From: Paludibacteraceae bacterium
GTDB lineage: Bacteria; Bacteroidota; Bacteroidia; Bacteroidales; Paludibacteraceae
Assembly (NCBI GenBank): GCA_017439235.1
Contig: JAFSJN010000022.1
Coordinates: 1-64,000 of the forward strand
Length of the DNA: 64,000 nucleotides
Direction of reading: 5' to 3'
A model generated the notes under the pieces. That model saw only the letters and a program-made list of their open reading frames with translations, ran no database searches and was not told the DNA's origin. Position numbers and translations under genes: made by a program. Below are positions 1 to 8,500 of the stretch, piece by piece; positions within the stretch are counted from its first letter, which is position 1, and each line of letters starts with the position of its first letter.

Positions 1-470
1 CGGTGTATTGGTTCGTCGTTGTGGTGTAAGTGGCTGTATATTCGGCATCGGCTACAACGGCTACAACGGTCTTATCCCAACCGCCGAAAGTATAGGTATA
101 TTGAACATCGGGTTGTTTAGATGGCTCGGTACAAGTCGGTGTTGCTCCGTAATCCCACTTCTTACTTTCGAGCGTGGTGCCGTCAGCGTCTTTGAAGGTG
201 ACGGTGTATTGGTTCGTCGTTGTGGTGTAAGTGGCTGTATATTCGGCATCGGCTACAACGGCTACAACGGTCTTATCCCAACCGCCGAAAGTATAGGTAT
301 ATTGAACATCGGGTTGTTTAAAGGGTTCGGTACAAGTCGGTGTTGCTCCGTAGTCCCATTTCTTACTTTCGAGCGTTGTGCCGTCGGCGTCTTTGAAGGT
401 GACGGTGTATTGGTTGCGAACGCTATCGAAGGTAGCGGTATAAGTAGCAGCTTGGGTGATGCGGACGATG
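1..470 (-). repeat. 201-base tandem repeat inside the partial surface gene
   Basis: The unit begins at 1, 202 and 403 (CGGTGTATTGGTT at the first two), giving a period of exactly 201 bases or 67 codons. The first two units are almost identical; the third diverges after a few dozen bases. Each unit encodes one InlB-B-like module. The array continues beyond the left edge, so the copy number is unknown. Confidence 0.9.
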
Positions 471-3289
471 GCGGGGGACCAAGATTTGAAGGTGTAAGTC
501 ATACTATCGTTCGCCGGTTTGGAGGGTTTGGAACCTTCATAGGTCGGAATCTTGCCGTAAGCTAAGATTTCGCTTTGGAGTTCGGAGCCATCGTAGTTGA
601 CGAAAGTGATGGGGAAAGCGAGCGTGACGCTGTCGTAGTCAGCAGTATAGGTCGTAGCCTCCGTTACGGGAGAGATGGCGGGGGACCAAGCCTTGAAGGT
701 GTAAGAGGTGCTGTCGTTGGCGGGACGGACGGGGATGCTGTCGCACGAGGGAGTGACGCCCGCATCGAAGTTTTGTTCAGAGATGAGTGAGCCGTCCCAG
801 TTAAGGAATCGTATCAAGAACGCGTGCGGGTCGCAGGCGTAGTGGTAACGATTGTGCGAATACGTTTGCAACACGCCGTCTGAATAAGAAGCTGCATATT
901 CTAAACGCAATTTAGATGCCGTATCCTCATCGTAGGTTTTCTCAGAAATAGACACCGGTGCCCAATCCCCGTTGAGCCACGTGTAAGAATTGGAAACGAT
1001 AAGGCGCTTCTTAGAGTCATATGTATTAATTTCTTTACTCTTATTCTCCCATTGCCCATCGATATATTGACTAATCATATACAGCGTATTATGACCATCT
1101 GCATCATAGGCATATTCCGTTTTCGTGGCTGGAACCCAATCATTGTTCGACCAAACGTATGACACGTTTAATATTTTATTTTTCTTCTCGTCATACGCTG
1201 CATCTTCTTTATTCGTTCCTCGCCATCCGCTATTGCTCCACACATATTTTTCCGTCATAGTGGTATTGCCTGCAGCATCATAATCATTTAGGTTTTTGTA
1301 TGTACCTATCCACGTTCCATATGACAATTCCATACTCATCTCCAGAGTCTTCTTCCCCTGAGCATTATACTCAGCCTGATAATACTTCGTCAACTGCCAA
1401 TCATTATCTACCCATTTATAGTATCCGGAATAAGTTTGGGCATTACTTGCGTTGTATATATACTCATATTTTTCTATACCAGACCAAACGCCGGCAGACC
1501 ATACATAAGTTTCCGAAAGCAACATCTTTCCGGCTGCGTTATATTCATATACTGCCGAATCTTGTGCAAGGATAGCCCATACCCCTTCGCCCCATTGCAT
1601 AGACGCACTATAAATCTGTTCTCCTTTACTATTAAAGCGAAATACTGAACGGGTATCATTCACCCAAGCATTATCTTGCCACACATAACGTATCTCTTCT
1701 ACTTTTTTGCCCCCCTCATATGTATAAGATACATGTGCGGTCCCTACCCAATGGTCTTCGGACCACACATATTCCGATTGATCGGTCAGCACGCCTCCGG
1801 TATAAGCATAAGTGATACGATTCTTATACACCCATTGCGTACCGTCCCATGAGGCTGTATAGTCTTCAATTTTGGTAGTACCGTCGTAGGTATAGCCTTT
1901 CAAATCCTTATTCACCCATTGTGTTCCGTCCCACGTGGCAGTATACTCTTTCACTAATTTTTGATTGAGATACTCATAACCTTTCAGGTCCTTATTCACC
2001 CATTGTGTCCCGTCCCACGTAGCGGTATATTCTTTGGTCGTCTGGCCATTCTCATACTCATAGCCTTTTAGGCCCTGCCCCACCCATGCATCATCTTTCC
2101 ATTGCCACGTTATTTCTTGCTCTGTCTTGCCTGCCGAAGTATAGGATGTTGTTTTACGCTGACCGGCACCAACCCACGCCTCATTCGTATAATTATATGA
2201 TGCCGTCTCTGTTGTGCGTCCGGCAGCATCATAGGCAGTCACGTTCTTAGAACCATATATCCAACCATTGTTTGACCATTTATAGCTTAACACCAAAGTC
2301 GTTTTGCCGGCCGCATTATATTCAAATTCTTTCTTAGAAGAGCCCTTCCAATCCTTTAAATTAGCATCCCAAGTATATTGTTCGTCTAAAAGTTTCTTAT
2401 TGGAGGAGTTGTATTTATATATCTTTTTGTAATTACCGGTCCACGTGTCTGTTGAAGCGGCATACGCCGAATAGTAGGAATCCAGTATTTGGTTTCCCCA
2501 TTCATCAAAAGCATACACATATTTTTTTTGCGCCACCCATGTTTCGGAGGAAGTATTCCAACCTGATGTTAAGGATAGGAGCAAACGGTTAGCCGCGTCA
2601 TACTCGTAGTCCGAACGCGTAGAACCGACCCATTTTTTAGTCGTGGTATTATAATTGAATTGCTCTGTCATGAGCGTCTTTCCCGCTGCATTATACTCTT
2701 GGTTCTTAAGGGTCTTACCAACCCAAGTCCCGTTTTTCCATTGAGAAGCTTCTTCTTTGGTTGTGCGTCCTGCTGCATCATACTCGTAGGCTGTACGAGA
2801 AGTCCCCTTCCAATCGTTAGTATTATAATCCCAGCCCCATTTGGTCGTCATCTTGGTCTTGCCGGAGGCATAAAACTCGGTTTCTAATTTCGTCACGCCT
2901 GTCTTCACTCCGTTCACCCATTTCCATTCTGCGGTCTCTATAGTCCGTCCGGCATCGTCGTAACGATAGGTCTTCAGCGAGACGTAGTTGCCGTTCACGT
3001 CGCGTCCAACAACGCTATCCGTTGGACACGACGATGCCTGCGCCGCCATTTGACGCGAAGGAGCCTTCAACACGGTATCTTTTGCAAACACAAGCATAGG
3101 ATGAGCAAAAGGAAGCGTATCGGGAACTAATGTCTCCGACTCCACCTCATTGCTATCCACTAAAGCTATCTCATCGCCCACCAACGATGGGATAGTATCT
3201 TCTATATAGTAAGGAAAACGATTCGGCGCTTGCGCCCAAAAGGGCATAGCAACAACAGCAATCAAACAGGTAATACAAAATCTTTTCAT
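1..3289 (-). CDS. Large secreted repeat protein, 3' end outside the window (partial)
   Basis: An uninterrupted reading frame runs from ATG at 3289 to the window edge, about 1096 residues, with no stop seen. The N-terminus (MKRFCITCLIAVVAMPFWAQ) is a signal peptide. From about residue 95 to 800 there are some 18 to 20 modules of about 40 residues with the pattern Y-x-Y-[DN]-A-A-G-[KR]-T, then x-W-x-x-x-x-W-V-G/N, resembling YD/RHS-type or DUF3836-like repeats. Then follow 67-residue modules with TYTFGGWD and DAEYTATY, which resemble the Listeria-Bacteroides (InlB B) repeat. A promoter lies at 3313-3344. The product is probably a surface adhesin-like protein; the secretion signal at the C-terminus is not visible here. 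Family names are recalled, not searched. Confidence 0.85.
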   Translation of the reverse strand, partial: MKRFCITCLIAVVAMPFWAQAPNRFPYYIEDTIPSLVGDEIALVDSNEVESETLVPDTLPFAHPMLVFAKDTVLKAPSRQMAAQASSCPTDSVVGRDVNGNYVSLKTYRYDDAGRTIETAEWKWVNGVKTGVTKLETEFYASGKTKMTTKWGWDYNTNDWKGTSRTAYEYDAAGRTTKEEASQWKNGTWVGKTLKNQEYNAAGKTLMTEQFNYNTTTKKWVGSTRSDYEYDAANRLLLSLTSGWNTSSETWVAQKKYVYAFDEWGNQILDSYYSAYAASTDTWTGNYKKIYKYNSSNKKLLDEQYTWDANLKDWKGSSKKEFEYNAAGKTTLVLSYKWSNNGWIYGSKNVTAYDAAGRTTETASYNYTNEAWVGAGQRKTTSYTSAGKTEQEITWQWKDDAWVGQGLKGYEYENGQTTKEYTATWDGTQWVNKDLKGYEYLNQKLVKEYTATWDGTQWVNKDLKGYTYDGTTKIEDYTASWDGTQWVYKNRITYAYTGGVLTDQSEYVWSEDHWVGTAHVSYTYEGGKKVEEIRYVWQDNAWVNDTRSVFRFNSKGEQIYSASMQWGEGVWAILAQDSAVYEYNAAGKMLLSETYVWSAGVWSGIEKYEYIYNASNAQTYSGYYKWVDNDWQLTKYYQAEYNAQGKKTLEMSMELSYGTWIGTYKNLNDYDAAGNTTMTEKYVWSNSGWRGTNKEDAAYDEKKNKILNVSYVWSNNDWVPATKTEYAYDADGHNTLYMISQYIDGQWENKSKEINTYDSKKRLIVSNSYTWLNGDWAPVSISEKTYDEDTASKLRLEYAASYSDGVLQTYSHNRYHYACDPHAFLIRFLNWDGSLISEQNFDAGVTPSCDSIPVRPANDSTSYTFKAWSPAISPVTEATTYTADYDSVTLAFPITFVNYDGSELQSEILAYGKIPTYEGSKPSKPANDSMTYTFKSWSPAIVRITQAATYTATFDSVRNQYTVTFKDADGTTLESKKWDYGATPTCTEPFKQPDVQYTYTFGGWDKTVVAVVADAEYTATYTTTTNQYTVTFKDADGTTLESKKWDYGATPTCTEPSKQPDVQYTYTFGGWDKTVVAVVADAEYTATYTTTTNQYT

Positions 3290-3312
3290 TCTTCTTAACG
3301 CATTTCAGGGCG

Positions 3313-3344
3313 CAAAGTTACAACAAATATTTGGAATACACAAG
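3313..3344 (-). promoter_or_regulatory. Bacteroidota-type promoter of the partial surface gene
   Basis: On the minus strand the -7 box TAACTTTG (3313-3320) is preceded by a -33-like CTTG (3341-3344) with a 20-base spacer. The start codon at 3289 is about 24 bases downstream. The -33 box has only TTG of the TTTG consensus. Confidence 0.6.
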
Positions 3345-3733
3345 GTTTTAATGGTAAAAAGACAAATTTATTGGACTTTAGACATTAAAATCCTTGTTAT
3401 TCGCACATTGTGCGACTGTAATTTCGGGGGAATGCGTGCAACGTCACGCAGGCGGCGTCCGAAAGTACAACAAATATTTGTTTTCCTTCCAAGTTTTCTT
3501 CTAAGGCGACGAGAGGGTGTAGTTAACACCATCGTGTAGATAAGCAAGTAAGCAGACGTCTGAAAGCTTGCTTTTAAGCGGCTGATTAGGTGCTTAGATA
3601 CCAGTCGGTCATTATGACCCGTCACCGCGTTTTCGATTAACTAAAAGAAAAACGAGAGCGGTACAAGATGTGAACGAGAGAGGAAAGAGACTTGAACCAG
3701 TCAATAACAAGAGTTCCGATGAACTTATATAAC
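3345..3733. other. Gene-free gap with several short hairpins
   Basis: No convincing protein is encoded here. There are at least five short inverted repeats: 3401-3415 (TCGCACA/TGTGCGA), 3434-3449 (GCGTG/CACGC), 3516-3530 (GGTGT/ACACC), 3542-3573 (AAGCAAG/CTTGCTT around the palindrome CAGACGTCTG) and 3607-3619 (GGTCA/TGACC). This could be a structured non-coding RNA or just spacer; I do not recognise a known RNA family. Confidence 0.4.
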
Positions 3734-3767
3734 AAATCAACAAGGCCCATATGAGCCTTGTTGATTT
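3734..3767 (-). terminator. Terminator-like hairpin downstream of the 226-residue secreted protein
   Basis: A 13-base-pair perfect stem (AAATCAACAAGGC with GCCTTGTTGATTT) around a short loop lies 22 bases past the stop codon at 3789. On the minus strand it is followed by TTTGTTATAT, a modest U-rich tract. It could act in either direction. Confidence 0.65.
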
Positions 3768-3788
3768 ATTTTCTATCCGACAAAAGGA

Positions 3789-4469
3789 TTACTTACGGAT
3801 GATCAGCGTCTGGCTATTCCAAACCACTTTGTACTGAGTATCAGCGGTCAAAGCCGAGATGTCGATATCTTGGCTATCAGACGTAATTGCTACGGGAGCA
3901 ATAGCCTGGGTATCATCCATGTTGTTAATCTGAACCGTCATTCCGTTCGAGCCGGTTACTTGCAGAACATCACCATAGTGGCAGATGCCGGGAGCAGCGG
4001 GAGCAGGACGATTGATTACGAAACGATCAGCGAGAGTAGCATTGGCTGCGCAGTTAAAAGTATACGTACCATTGTTAGCCAAAGTGGTAGTCGTATTTTC
4101 TACTGCATCATACAATTTTACTGTGCCCGTTACTTTCGAGAAAGTCATTGTGTAGCTTGTAGCCGAAGCAGCCTTAAACGTCAAAGGCAGATTAGCGATA
4201 TCGTTGGTAACACACACTTGAAGGTTATTGCCACCAAGTACAGCATACAAGTTAATAGCATTGGCACCATCGTTCATAATCTTCATGGCATCCATACCAT
4301 CATCATAAGCAGCACTATAGGCATCATCCTCAACGACATACAAATTATCGGTACCGGTGCTATTATCCGTAGCAGCAATAACGATTTTTGCTTTTGCGGT
4401 TTGTGCAGCACTTGCTGCTAAAGTCATTGCGCACATGGCAACAACAGCCATAAGTTTGATAGTTTTCAT
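3789..4469 (-). CDS. Small secreted protein related to the C-terminal module of its upstream neighbour
   Basis: 226 residues with a signal peptide (MKTIKLMAVVAMCAMTLAAS). The mature part aligns by eye with about residues 765-900 of the 943-residue protein at 4707-7538: both carry Y-S-A-x-Y-[DE]-D-G-x-D-A-x-K-[IL]-M-N-[DE]-G, then Y-T-M-T-F-x-K-V-x-G, then a [RN]-RF-x-I-x-[NR] motif. It ends in a beta-rich tail with VVWNSQTLIIRK, similar to the final strands of T9SS type A sorting domains. It is last in an operon with the small protein 29 bases upstream. It is probably exported to or through the outer membrane; molecular role unknown. Confidence 0.8.
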   Translation of the reverse strand: MKTIKLMAVVAMCAMTLAASAAQTAKAKIVIAATDNSTGTDNLYVVEDDAYSAAYDDGMDAMKIMNDGANAINLYAVLGGNNLQVCVTNDIANLPLTFKAASATSYTMTFSKVTGTVKLYDAVENTTTTLANNGTYTFNCAANATLADRFVINRPAPAAPGICHYGDVLQVTGSNGMTVQINNMDDTQAIAPVAITSDSQDIDISALTADTQYKVVWNSQTLIIRK

Positions 4470-4498
4470 TGTATTTATAAATTGATATTAGTTAGACC

Positions 4499-4642
4499 TT
4501 AAATATATATGCGACCTGCAACACCTAAGTCGTTGCCAGTATGATCATTCTGATTGCCTATAAGGTCAGAAGGATTACATATATGGTTTAATAACCTGAC
4601 CTCCTGTGTGTCTACCCGAGGCACAAAATAAACCTTTTTCAT
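4499..4642 (-). CDS. 47-residue small protein, MKKxYxxP type
   Basis: ATG at 4642 opens a frame of 47 codons ending with TAA at 4499-4501. The product begins MKKVYFVPRVDTQEV and is polar, with no signal peptide or membrane segment. It sits between two secreted-protein genes on the same strand, 64 bases after the upstream gene and 29 before the next. Tyrosine 5 and proline 8 match those of the small protein at 36827-36967, which is also next to a large secreted protein. Short proteins starting MKKxYxxP are, as I recall, common in Bacteroidales beside surface-protein genes, but have no assigned role. The conserved start and placement argue for a real gene; composition alone would not prove it. 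Confidence 0.6.
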   Translation of the reverse strand: MKKVYFVPRVDTQEVRLLNHICNPSDLIGNQNDHTGNDLGVAGRIYI

Positions 4643-4655
4643 TTCTGTTAATATT

Positions 4656-4698
4656 AGAGGAGGGAGACTCCTATAGTTATGTATAAGAGTCTTCCCTC
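4656..4698 (-). terminator. Imperfect hairpin after the 943-residue protein gene
   Basis: AGAGG-AG-GGAGACTC and GAGTCTTCCCTCT can pair with a small internal mismatch around an 18-base loop, 9 bases past the stop at 4707. There is no strong U tract, so it may be a processing or partial termination site between this gene and the small protein gene rather than a full stop. Confidence 0.4.
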
Positions 4699-4706
4699 TT
4701 TCATGA

Positions 4707-7538
4707 TTACTTAACTACCTTCACTCCGTCAACAACATAGATACCTGCGGGCAACATATTCCAGTTAGCCGTCTCACCTACGTATTGACCAAGAACGGTA
4801 TAAACAGCCTTAGAATCGTTAGTGTCACCAACGATAGTATTGATATCGGTAGTAACTGCGTCACGGTTAACAATCTCAAAGCGGTTCTCAGCTACCTCAT
4901 TGGGTTGAGCAGAGAAGTTGTAGGTTGCACCCTCAACGATAGCGATAGTCTTGCCGGTCATATTGTCACGGAGAGCATACTCACCGTTCACCTTACCAAA
5001 GGTCATCGTGTAGTTGATAGCCTCATTAGCCTTCATCGAGATAGTTGTACCAAGAATCTCATCCGTAGCCAACATAGCGTAGTTCATATCGCCTTGTACA
5101 TACAGATTCAAGCCTTCGTTCATCAGTTTCTCTGCATCGTAGCCATCTTCATATTCTGCAGAATACTGATTGCCACCTAATACATAAACCACATCCGATG
5201 CGCCATTCTCAGCGGTTACGTTGATACGTACGCGATTAACATTGTTAGCAGCAATACGTTGCGGAGCGCCAGAACCACCATTCACGTTGTAGTTGTAAAT
5301 AGAGTTAGCATAGTCAATGTTCAAAGCACCCTTCTCTTGTGCCTTATTTCTGAGCACAAAGAACTGCATAGCGCTTAATTCTGTAATGCCTTCATCAAAC
5401 AAAAGCATACCGGCATTCATGGGGAGGAACTTAACTTCATTCATATCCCAGTAGTAAATGGTACCATCAACATTCTGTGCCGGCAGAGTATCCAACAAAG
5501 CTTGAACGCCCATAGGAGCCATAAAGCTGTTTCCGTAGTAGTTCCAAGTAGATGCCTTACGTTTTAAACTATCGGTTACATTACCCATCAATTTTCCCTT
5601 GAATGTGTAAACAACACCTGGCGTAGTAGATGAGTTAGTTAGAGAAGCCGCCATAAAGGGCTTAATATCCGTCCAAGCATTGATATCTTCCCACACCGCA
5701 GGATTAGAAGCATCATTAATGTATTGTGCATAAGTGGACACGGCAACACTCTTTTGGGGAGCGCCCGTAATTTCAATAGGAGCGGCGAAACGATGCCATA
5801 CATCATGCGATCCGTCAAAATAGCACTTCGAAACAAACTGTACCGATGCGTATGGTTGACGGTTGGAAGTAACAGCGGGACTAATCACGAATGTAGCTTG
5901 AGCATCAGCATTAGCTTGCAGTTCAATATTGCTGGTCGAAGGAGCGACGATACCTTGTTCGCCAGTAACAATAAGCTTAGCACCAGCCTCTACAACGATT
6001 TTAGCCTTGTTACCCATTACGACACGTTGCACAGTCAACTTCTTTCCCTCAGGAATAGTAAGCGTCTGGTTGTAGTTTTGGTTAATCTCCAGATAGTGGA
6101 GCGACTTATTAGCGGTCAATGTCTCGCTTGTAGTGGTCGAGTTCTTCCAAACAACAGAGGTATTCTCTGCAGCACCTACAACCGAGTTATTGTCGTCTTG
6201 GTCAATAACTTCAGTCTTTTCCACCTTAGTTACAACGATAACCTCTTTATCACCAACGGTAACCGTCGAAGTTACATAGTTATTCTCGGTATCATTATTG
6301 GGAGTAAAGGCCGTAATGGTGGTATCCTTAACATTGCCACTATCATTAACCTTAATCTCCGAACCGGTATTACCACCAACAACAGTGAAGCGTTTCTCAC
6401 CTGTCTCGTCGGTAGAAGAAATAGTACCCTTATCTACAACGATAGCACCCTGGTTACCGGACTCAATCGTTCCACCAACAAACTTAATAGAAGTAACTTT
6501 CGTTGTATCCGAGTTAGTAACCGTCTCCTCAATACCATAACCGCCCTTACCGGTAATTTTCGAGTCACCGCTGATAGTAACATCATGGTGGCCATCATAA
6601 CCCTTATTCGACTCTACTACGATAGCACTTCCGGCAGCATCAGCACCCGAATTCGTCGGTTTTGCTTTGGTATAACTGGTAGCATCCGAATAGATGGTAC
6701 CATTAATAACATCTACCTTACCGGACTTCACATATAAACCGGTTGCGCCGTGAACAGTACCTTCGACGATGCAAACGCCGACACCACCCATATAAACACC
6801 GCAACCTGTTGTAGCATTAGGATTAGCATATGCAAGTGCTCCCGAATGAATGTGAATAAACGGTGCACCAGGATCATTTGCATCATAACCTGCCAAGTTA
6901 CCGGAAATCTGGATACCATATTTATCGCCATAAACCGTTCCATACACATCAACAACGGTACCGAAGGCGCATGCAGCTGTGGGGTTTACACCATAACCAC
7001 TAAGGCCGCCTGCGTTAGATTGGTCAATACTGATAGCAGATTTACCCTTCTCAGTATAGAGCATAGCATCGGCAGCAACCGTTAACTTACTGAAATTAGT
7101 GGTCGTAGAAACATTGTCACCTGACATGTAGCACACAATGATTTGCTTACCATTCTCGTTTTTGAAATCTTTCGCTGCACGAACAGGCGTCTCATTTTTA
7201 ACAGTACCATTCTTGATGGTCAAATCGCCCTTAGTCAAAACAAAGTTTTGGGGATTGGCAGCAGTTTTAGCAGCATCAGCCTTACCATACGTCAGTGTTT
7301 TGCCATTCAGGTCAAGCGTCAGAACACGACCATCGTTAATAACAATCACTTCATTTTGAAGCACCTCCGCAGCAGCACCAATCAACTGAATGGTTTCACC
7401 AGTGGCAGCAGCTTCAAACGCTTCCTCAACGGTTGCGTATTCGTCACCGCCTACAATCTTGGCGACATTCTGTGCTTGAATGTTTGCGCTGATTAGCATA
7501 GAGCATGCTATCAGCAAGATAGAATAAATTTTACGCAT
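4707..7538 (-). CDS. Large secreted T9SS-type cargo protein with a beta-helix-like region
   Basis: 943 residues with signal peptide MRKIYSILLIACSMLISANI. Residues about 30-560 are rich in G, V, T and N with a spacing like right-handed parallel beta-helices, opening with YATVEEAFEAAATGETIQL, a motif common in such proteins. Around residues 560-720 is a module with WHRFAAPI, W-N-Y-Y-G-N-S-F-M-A-P and GMLLFDEG, related to the modules near the ends of the proteins at 29919-36821 and 60165-63449. The next 130 residues are paralogous to the protein at 3789-4469. The C-terminus (LPAGIYVVDGVKVVK) fits the end of a T9SS type A sorting domain. Probably cell-surface or released; function not assigned. 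Confidence 0.85.
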   Translation of the reverse strand: MRKIYSILLIACSMLISANIQAQNVAKIVGGDEYATVEEAFEAAATGETIQLIGAAAEVLQNEVIVINDGRVLTLDLNGKTLTYGKADAAKTAANPQNFVLTKGDLTIKNGTVKNETPVRAAKDFKNENGKQIIVCYMSGDNVSTTTNFSKLTVAADAMLYTEKGKSAISIDQSNAGGLSGYGVNPTAACAFGTVVDVYGTVYGDKYGIQISGNLAGYDANDPGAPFIHIHSGALAYANPNATTGCGVYMGGVGVCIVEGTVHGATGLYVKSGKVDVINGTIYSDATSYTKAKPTNSGADAAGSAIVVESNKGYDGHHDVTISGDSKITGKGGYGIEETVTNSDTTKVTSIKFVGGTIESGNQGAIVVDKGTISSTDETGEKRFTVVGGNTGSEIKVNDSGNVKDTTITAFTPNNDTENNYVTSTVTVGDKEVIVVTKVEKTEVIDQDDNNSVVGAAENTSVVWKNSTTTSETLTANKSLHYLEINQNYNQTLTIPEGKKLTVQRVVMGNKAKIVVEAGAKLIVTGEQGIVAPSTSNIELQANADAQATFVISPAVTSNRQPYASVQFVSKCYFDGSHDVWHRFAAPIEITGAPQKSVAVSTYAQYINDASNPAVWEDINAWTDIKPFMAASLTNSSTTPGVVYTFKGKLMGNVTDSLKRKASTWNYYGNSFMAPMGVQALLDTLPAQNVDGTIYYWDMNEVKFLPMNAGMLLFDEGITELSAMQFFVLRNKAQEKGALNIDYANSIYNYNVNGGSGAPQRIAANNVNRVRINVTAENGASDVVYVLGGNQYSAEYEDGYDAEKLMNEGLNLYVQGDMNYAMLATDEILGTTISMKANEAINYTMTFGKVNGEYALRDNMTGKTIAIVEGATYNFSAQPNEVAENRFEIVNRDAVTTDINTIVGDTNDSKAVYTVLGQYVGETANWNMLPAGIYVVDGVKVVK

Positions 7539-7613
7539 TTCTTTAAGATTTAAAATAAATTGTCATTTTTAGGTCTCGTCGCGGCTCAGCCGCTCGGAGT
7601 ATTTTTGAGGCAA

Positions 7614-7633
7614 GGGCCTCTGCGGGCCTCTGC
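7614..7633. repeat. Exact 10-base tandem duplication in the leader
   Basis: GGGCCTCTGC occurs twice back to back, followed by CCCGGGG, so each copy can also pair with the downstream C-rich segment. It is inside the presumed 5' untranslated leader of the gene starting at 7538. Confidence 0.85.
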
Positions 7634-7750
7634 CCGGGGACCAAGGACGTACCTTGTTAAAAAAGAACTAATACTCTTTCTGTTTCGTAAAAAAATACTT
7701 TTTTTTAATCGTTATTATTTGTTATCTTGTTTTTCGCACATTTTGCGGCG

Positions 7751-7780
7751 CAAAATTACACTTTTTTTTCAACATACAAA
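7751..7780 (-). promoter_or_regulatory. Promoter of the 943-residue protein operon
   Basis: On the minus strand TAATTTTG (7751-7758) matches the -7 box TAnnTTTG, and TTTG (7777-7780) lies 18 bases upstream, slightly short of the usual 19 to 20. It would give a leader of about 205 bases before the start codon at 7538. Confidence 0.55.
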
Positions 7781-7934
7781 AATATTTTAAGAAAAAAATA
7801 AAAATTTTTTCTTTCTACCTCCACTTCCCACCACTCAGGAAGCTTCTCTTAAAGGAAAACACGCTTCGCTTTTAGGAAAACAATCTCGAAAACGGTTTTC
7901 TTATTTGTTTTCGGTTAAACACCCATAAAACAAA

Positions 7935-7962
7935 CAAATGACGCCCGAATGGACGTCATTTG
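7935..7962 (-). terminator. Terminator of the ribosomal block, after rplQ
   Basis: CAAATGACG (7935-7943) pairs with CGTCATTTG (7954-7962) in a perfect 9-base-pair stem, about 22 bases past the rplQ stop. On the minus strand it is followed by TTTGTTTTATGGG, a U-rich tract. This is where the long operon most likely ends. Confidence 0.8.
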
Positions 7963-7984
7963 TCTTTGCATTGGGAGTAAAACC

Positions 7985-8476
7985 TTACTCGGCAGCGGCC
8001 TCTGCGGCAGGAGCTTCTGCTGCGGGAGCCTCAGGTGCAACCTCTGCAGCTGCAGTTTTCTTACCACCACGACGAGTGCTCTTCTTGGCGGCCTTCTTGG
8101 TGTCCTTGAGCATGTTCTCGTTGTAGTCCACGAGCTCGATGATACACATCTCAGCGGCATCACCCAAACGGAAACCGGTACGCAAGATGCGGGTGTAACC
8201 ACCGGGACGGTTGGCGATCTTCTCGCTTACGTTCTGGAACAATTCGGTTACTACCTCCTTCTGTTTGAGTTCACTGAAGACCAAACGGCGGTTAGCCATA
8301 TTGTCTTCCTTAGCGCGAGTTAGGAGCGGCTCTACGTAGATACGCAGGGCTTTGGCCTTAGCTAATGTGGTCGCAATACGCTTGTGCATAATCAGCGAGC
8401 AAGCCATATTCGACAACATAGCACTGCGGTGAGCAGCTTTACGGCCGAGATGATTGAATTTTTTATTGTGTCTCAT
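7985..8476 (-). CDS. rplQ: 50S ribosomal protein L17
   Basis: 163 residues. The first ~115 carry the L17 fold signature ([20 protein letters not shown], then the [23 protein letters not shown] stretch seen across residues 90-112). L17 lines the peptide exit region of the large subunit. The protein is longer than the usual ~120-130 residues because of a C-terminal tail rich in lysine, then alanine, proline and glutamate (for example [15 protein letters not shown]), probably disordered; such tails are common in Bacteroidota L17. It is last in the operon, 24 bases after rpoA, and followed by a terminator. Confidence 0.97.
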   Translation of the reverse strand: MRHNKKFNHLGRKAAHRSAMLSNMACSLIMHKRIATTLAKAKALRIYVEPLLTRAKEDNMANRRLVFSELKQKEVVTELFQNVSEKIANRPGGYTRILRTGFRLGDAAEMCIIELVDYNENMLKDTKKAAKKSTRRGGKKTAAAEVAPEAPAAEAPAAEAAAE

Positions 8477-8500
8477 TGTTTGTAGTTTTTAATGTAGTGA

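Larger units (their letters stand above)
7539..7934 (-). other. Long structured leader and promoter region of the 943-residue protein gene
   Basis: This 396-base gap has no credible gene. Its right part is very A/T-rich and carries the promoter at 7751-7780. The left part would be the transcribed leader: it holds a 10-base exact tandem duplication (GGGCCTCTGC at 7614 and 7624) and hairpins at 7581-7593 (GCGGC/GCCGC), 7623-7636 (CGGGC/GCCCG) and 7642-7656 (CAAGG/CCTTG). The GC-rich island contrasts sharply with its surroundings. Confidence 0.5.

Noticed and set aside
8-565. Plus-strand open frame of 185 codons with tandem repeats
   Set aside because: It is the complement of the InlB-like repeat array of the minus-strand gene; the minus frame continues for over 1000 codons from a signal peptide with a promoter.
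3368-3625. Minus-strand 85-codon frame in the gap after the first gene
   Set aside because: Arginine- and threonine-rich composition without a family resemblance, no signal or motif, and it crosses several hairpins and the promoter of the next gene.
3541-3720. tRNA or tmRNA gene in the hairpin-rich gap
   Set aside because: No cloverleaf, no GTTCRA T-arm motif and no CCA end could be found on either strand.
5724-6737. Plus-strand frame of 337 codons
   Set aside because: Lies wholly inside the secreted 943-residue gene on the other strand; long antisense frames like this come from the codon bias of the real gene.
7560-7790. Plus-strand 76-codon frame
   Set aside because: It is made of the complement of a leader and an A/T-rich promoter (many F, L, K), with no start context or resemblance.
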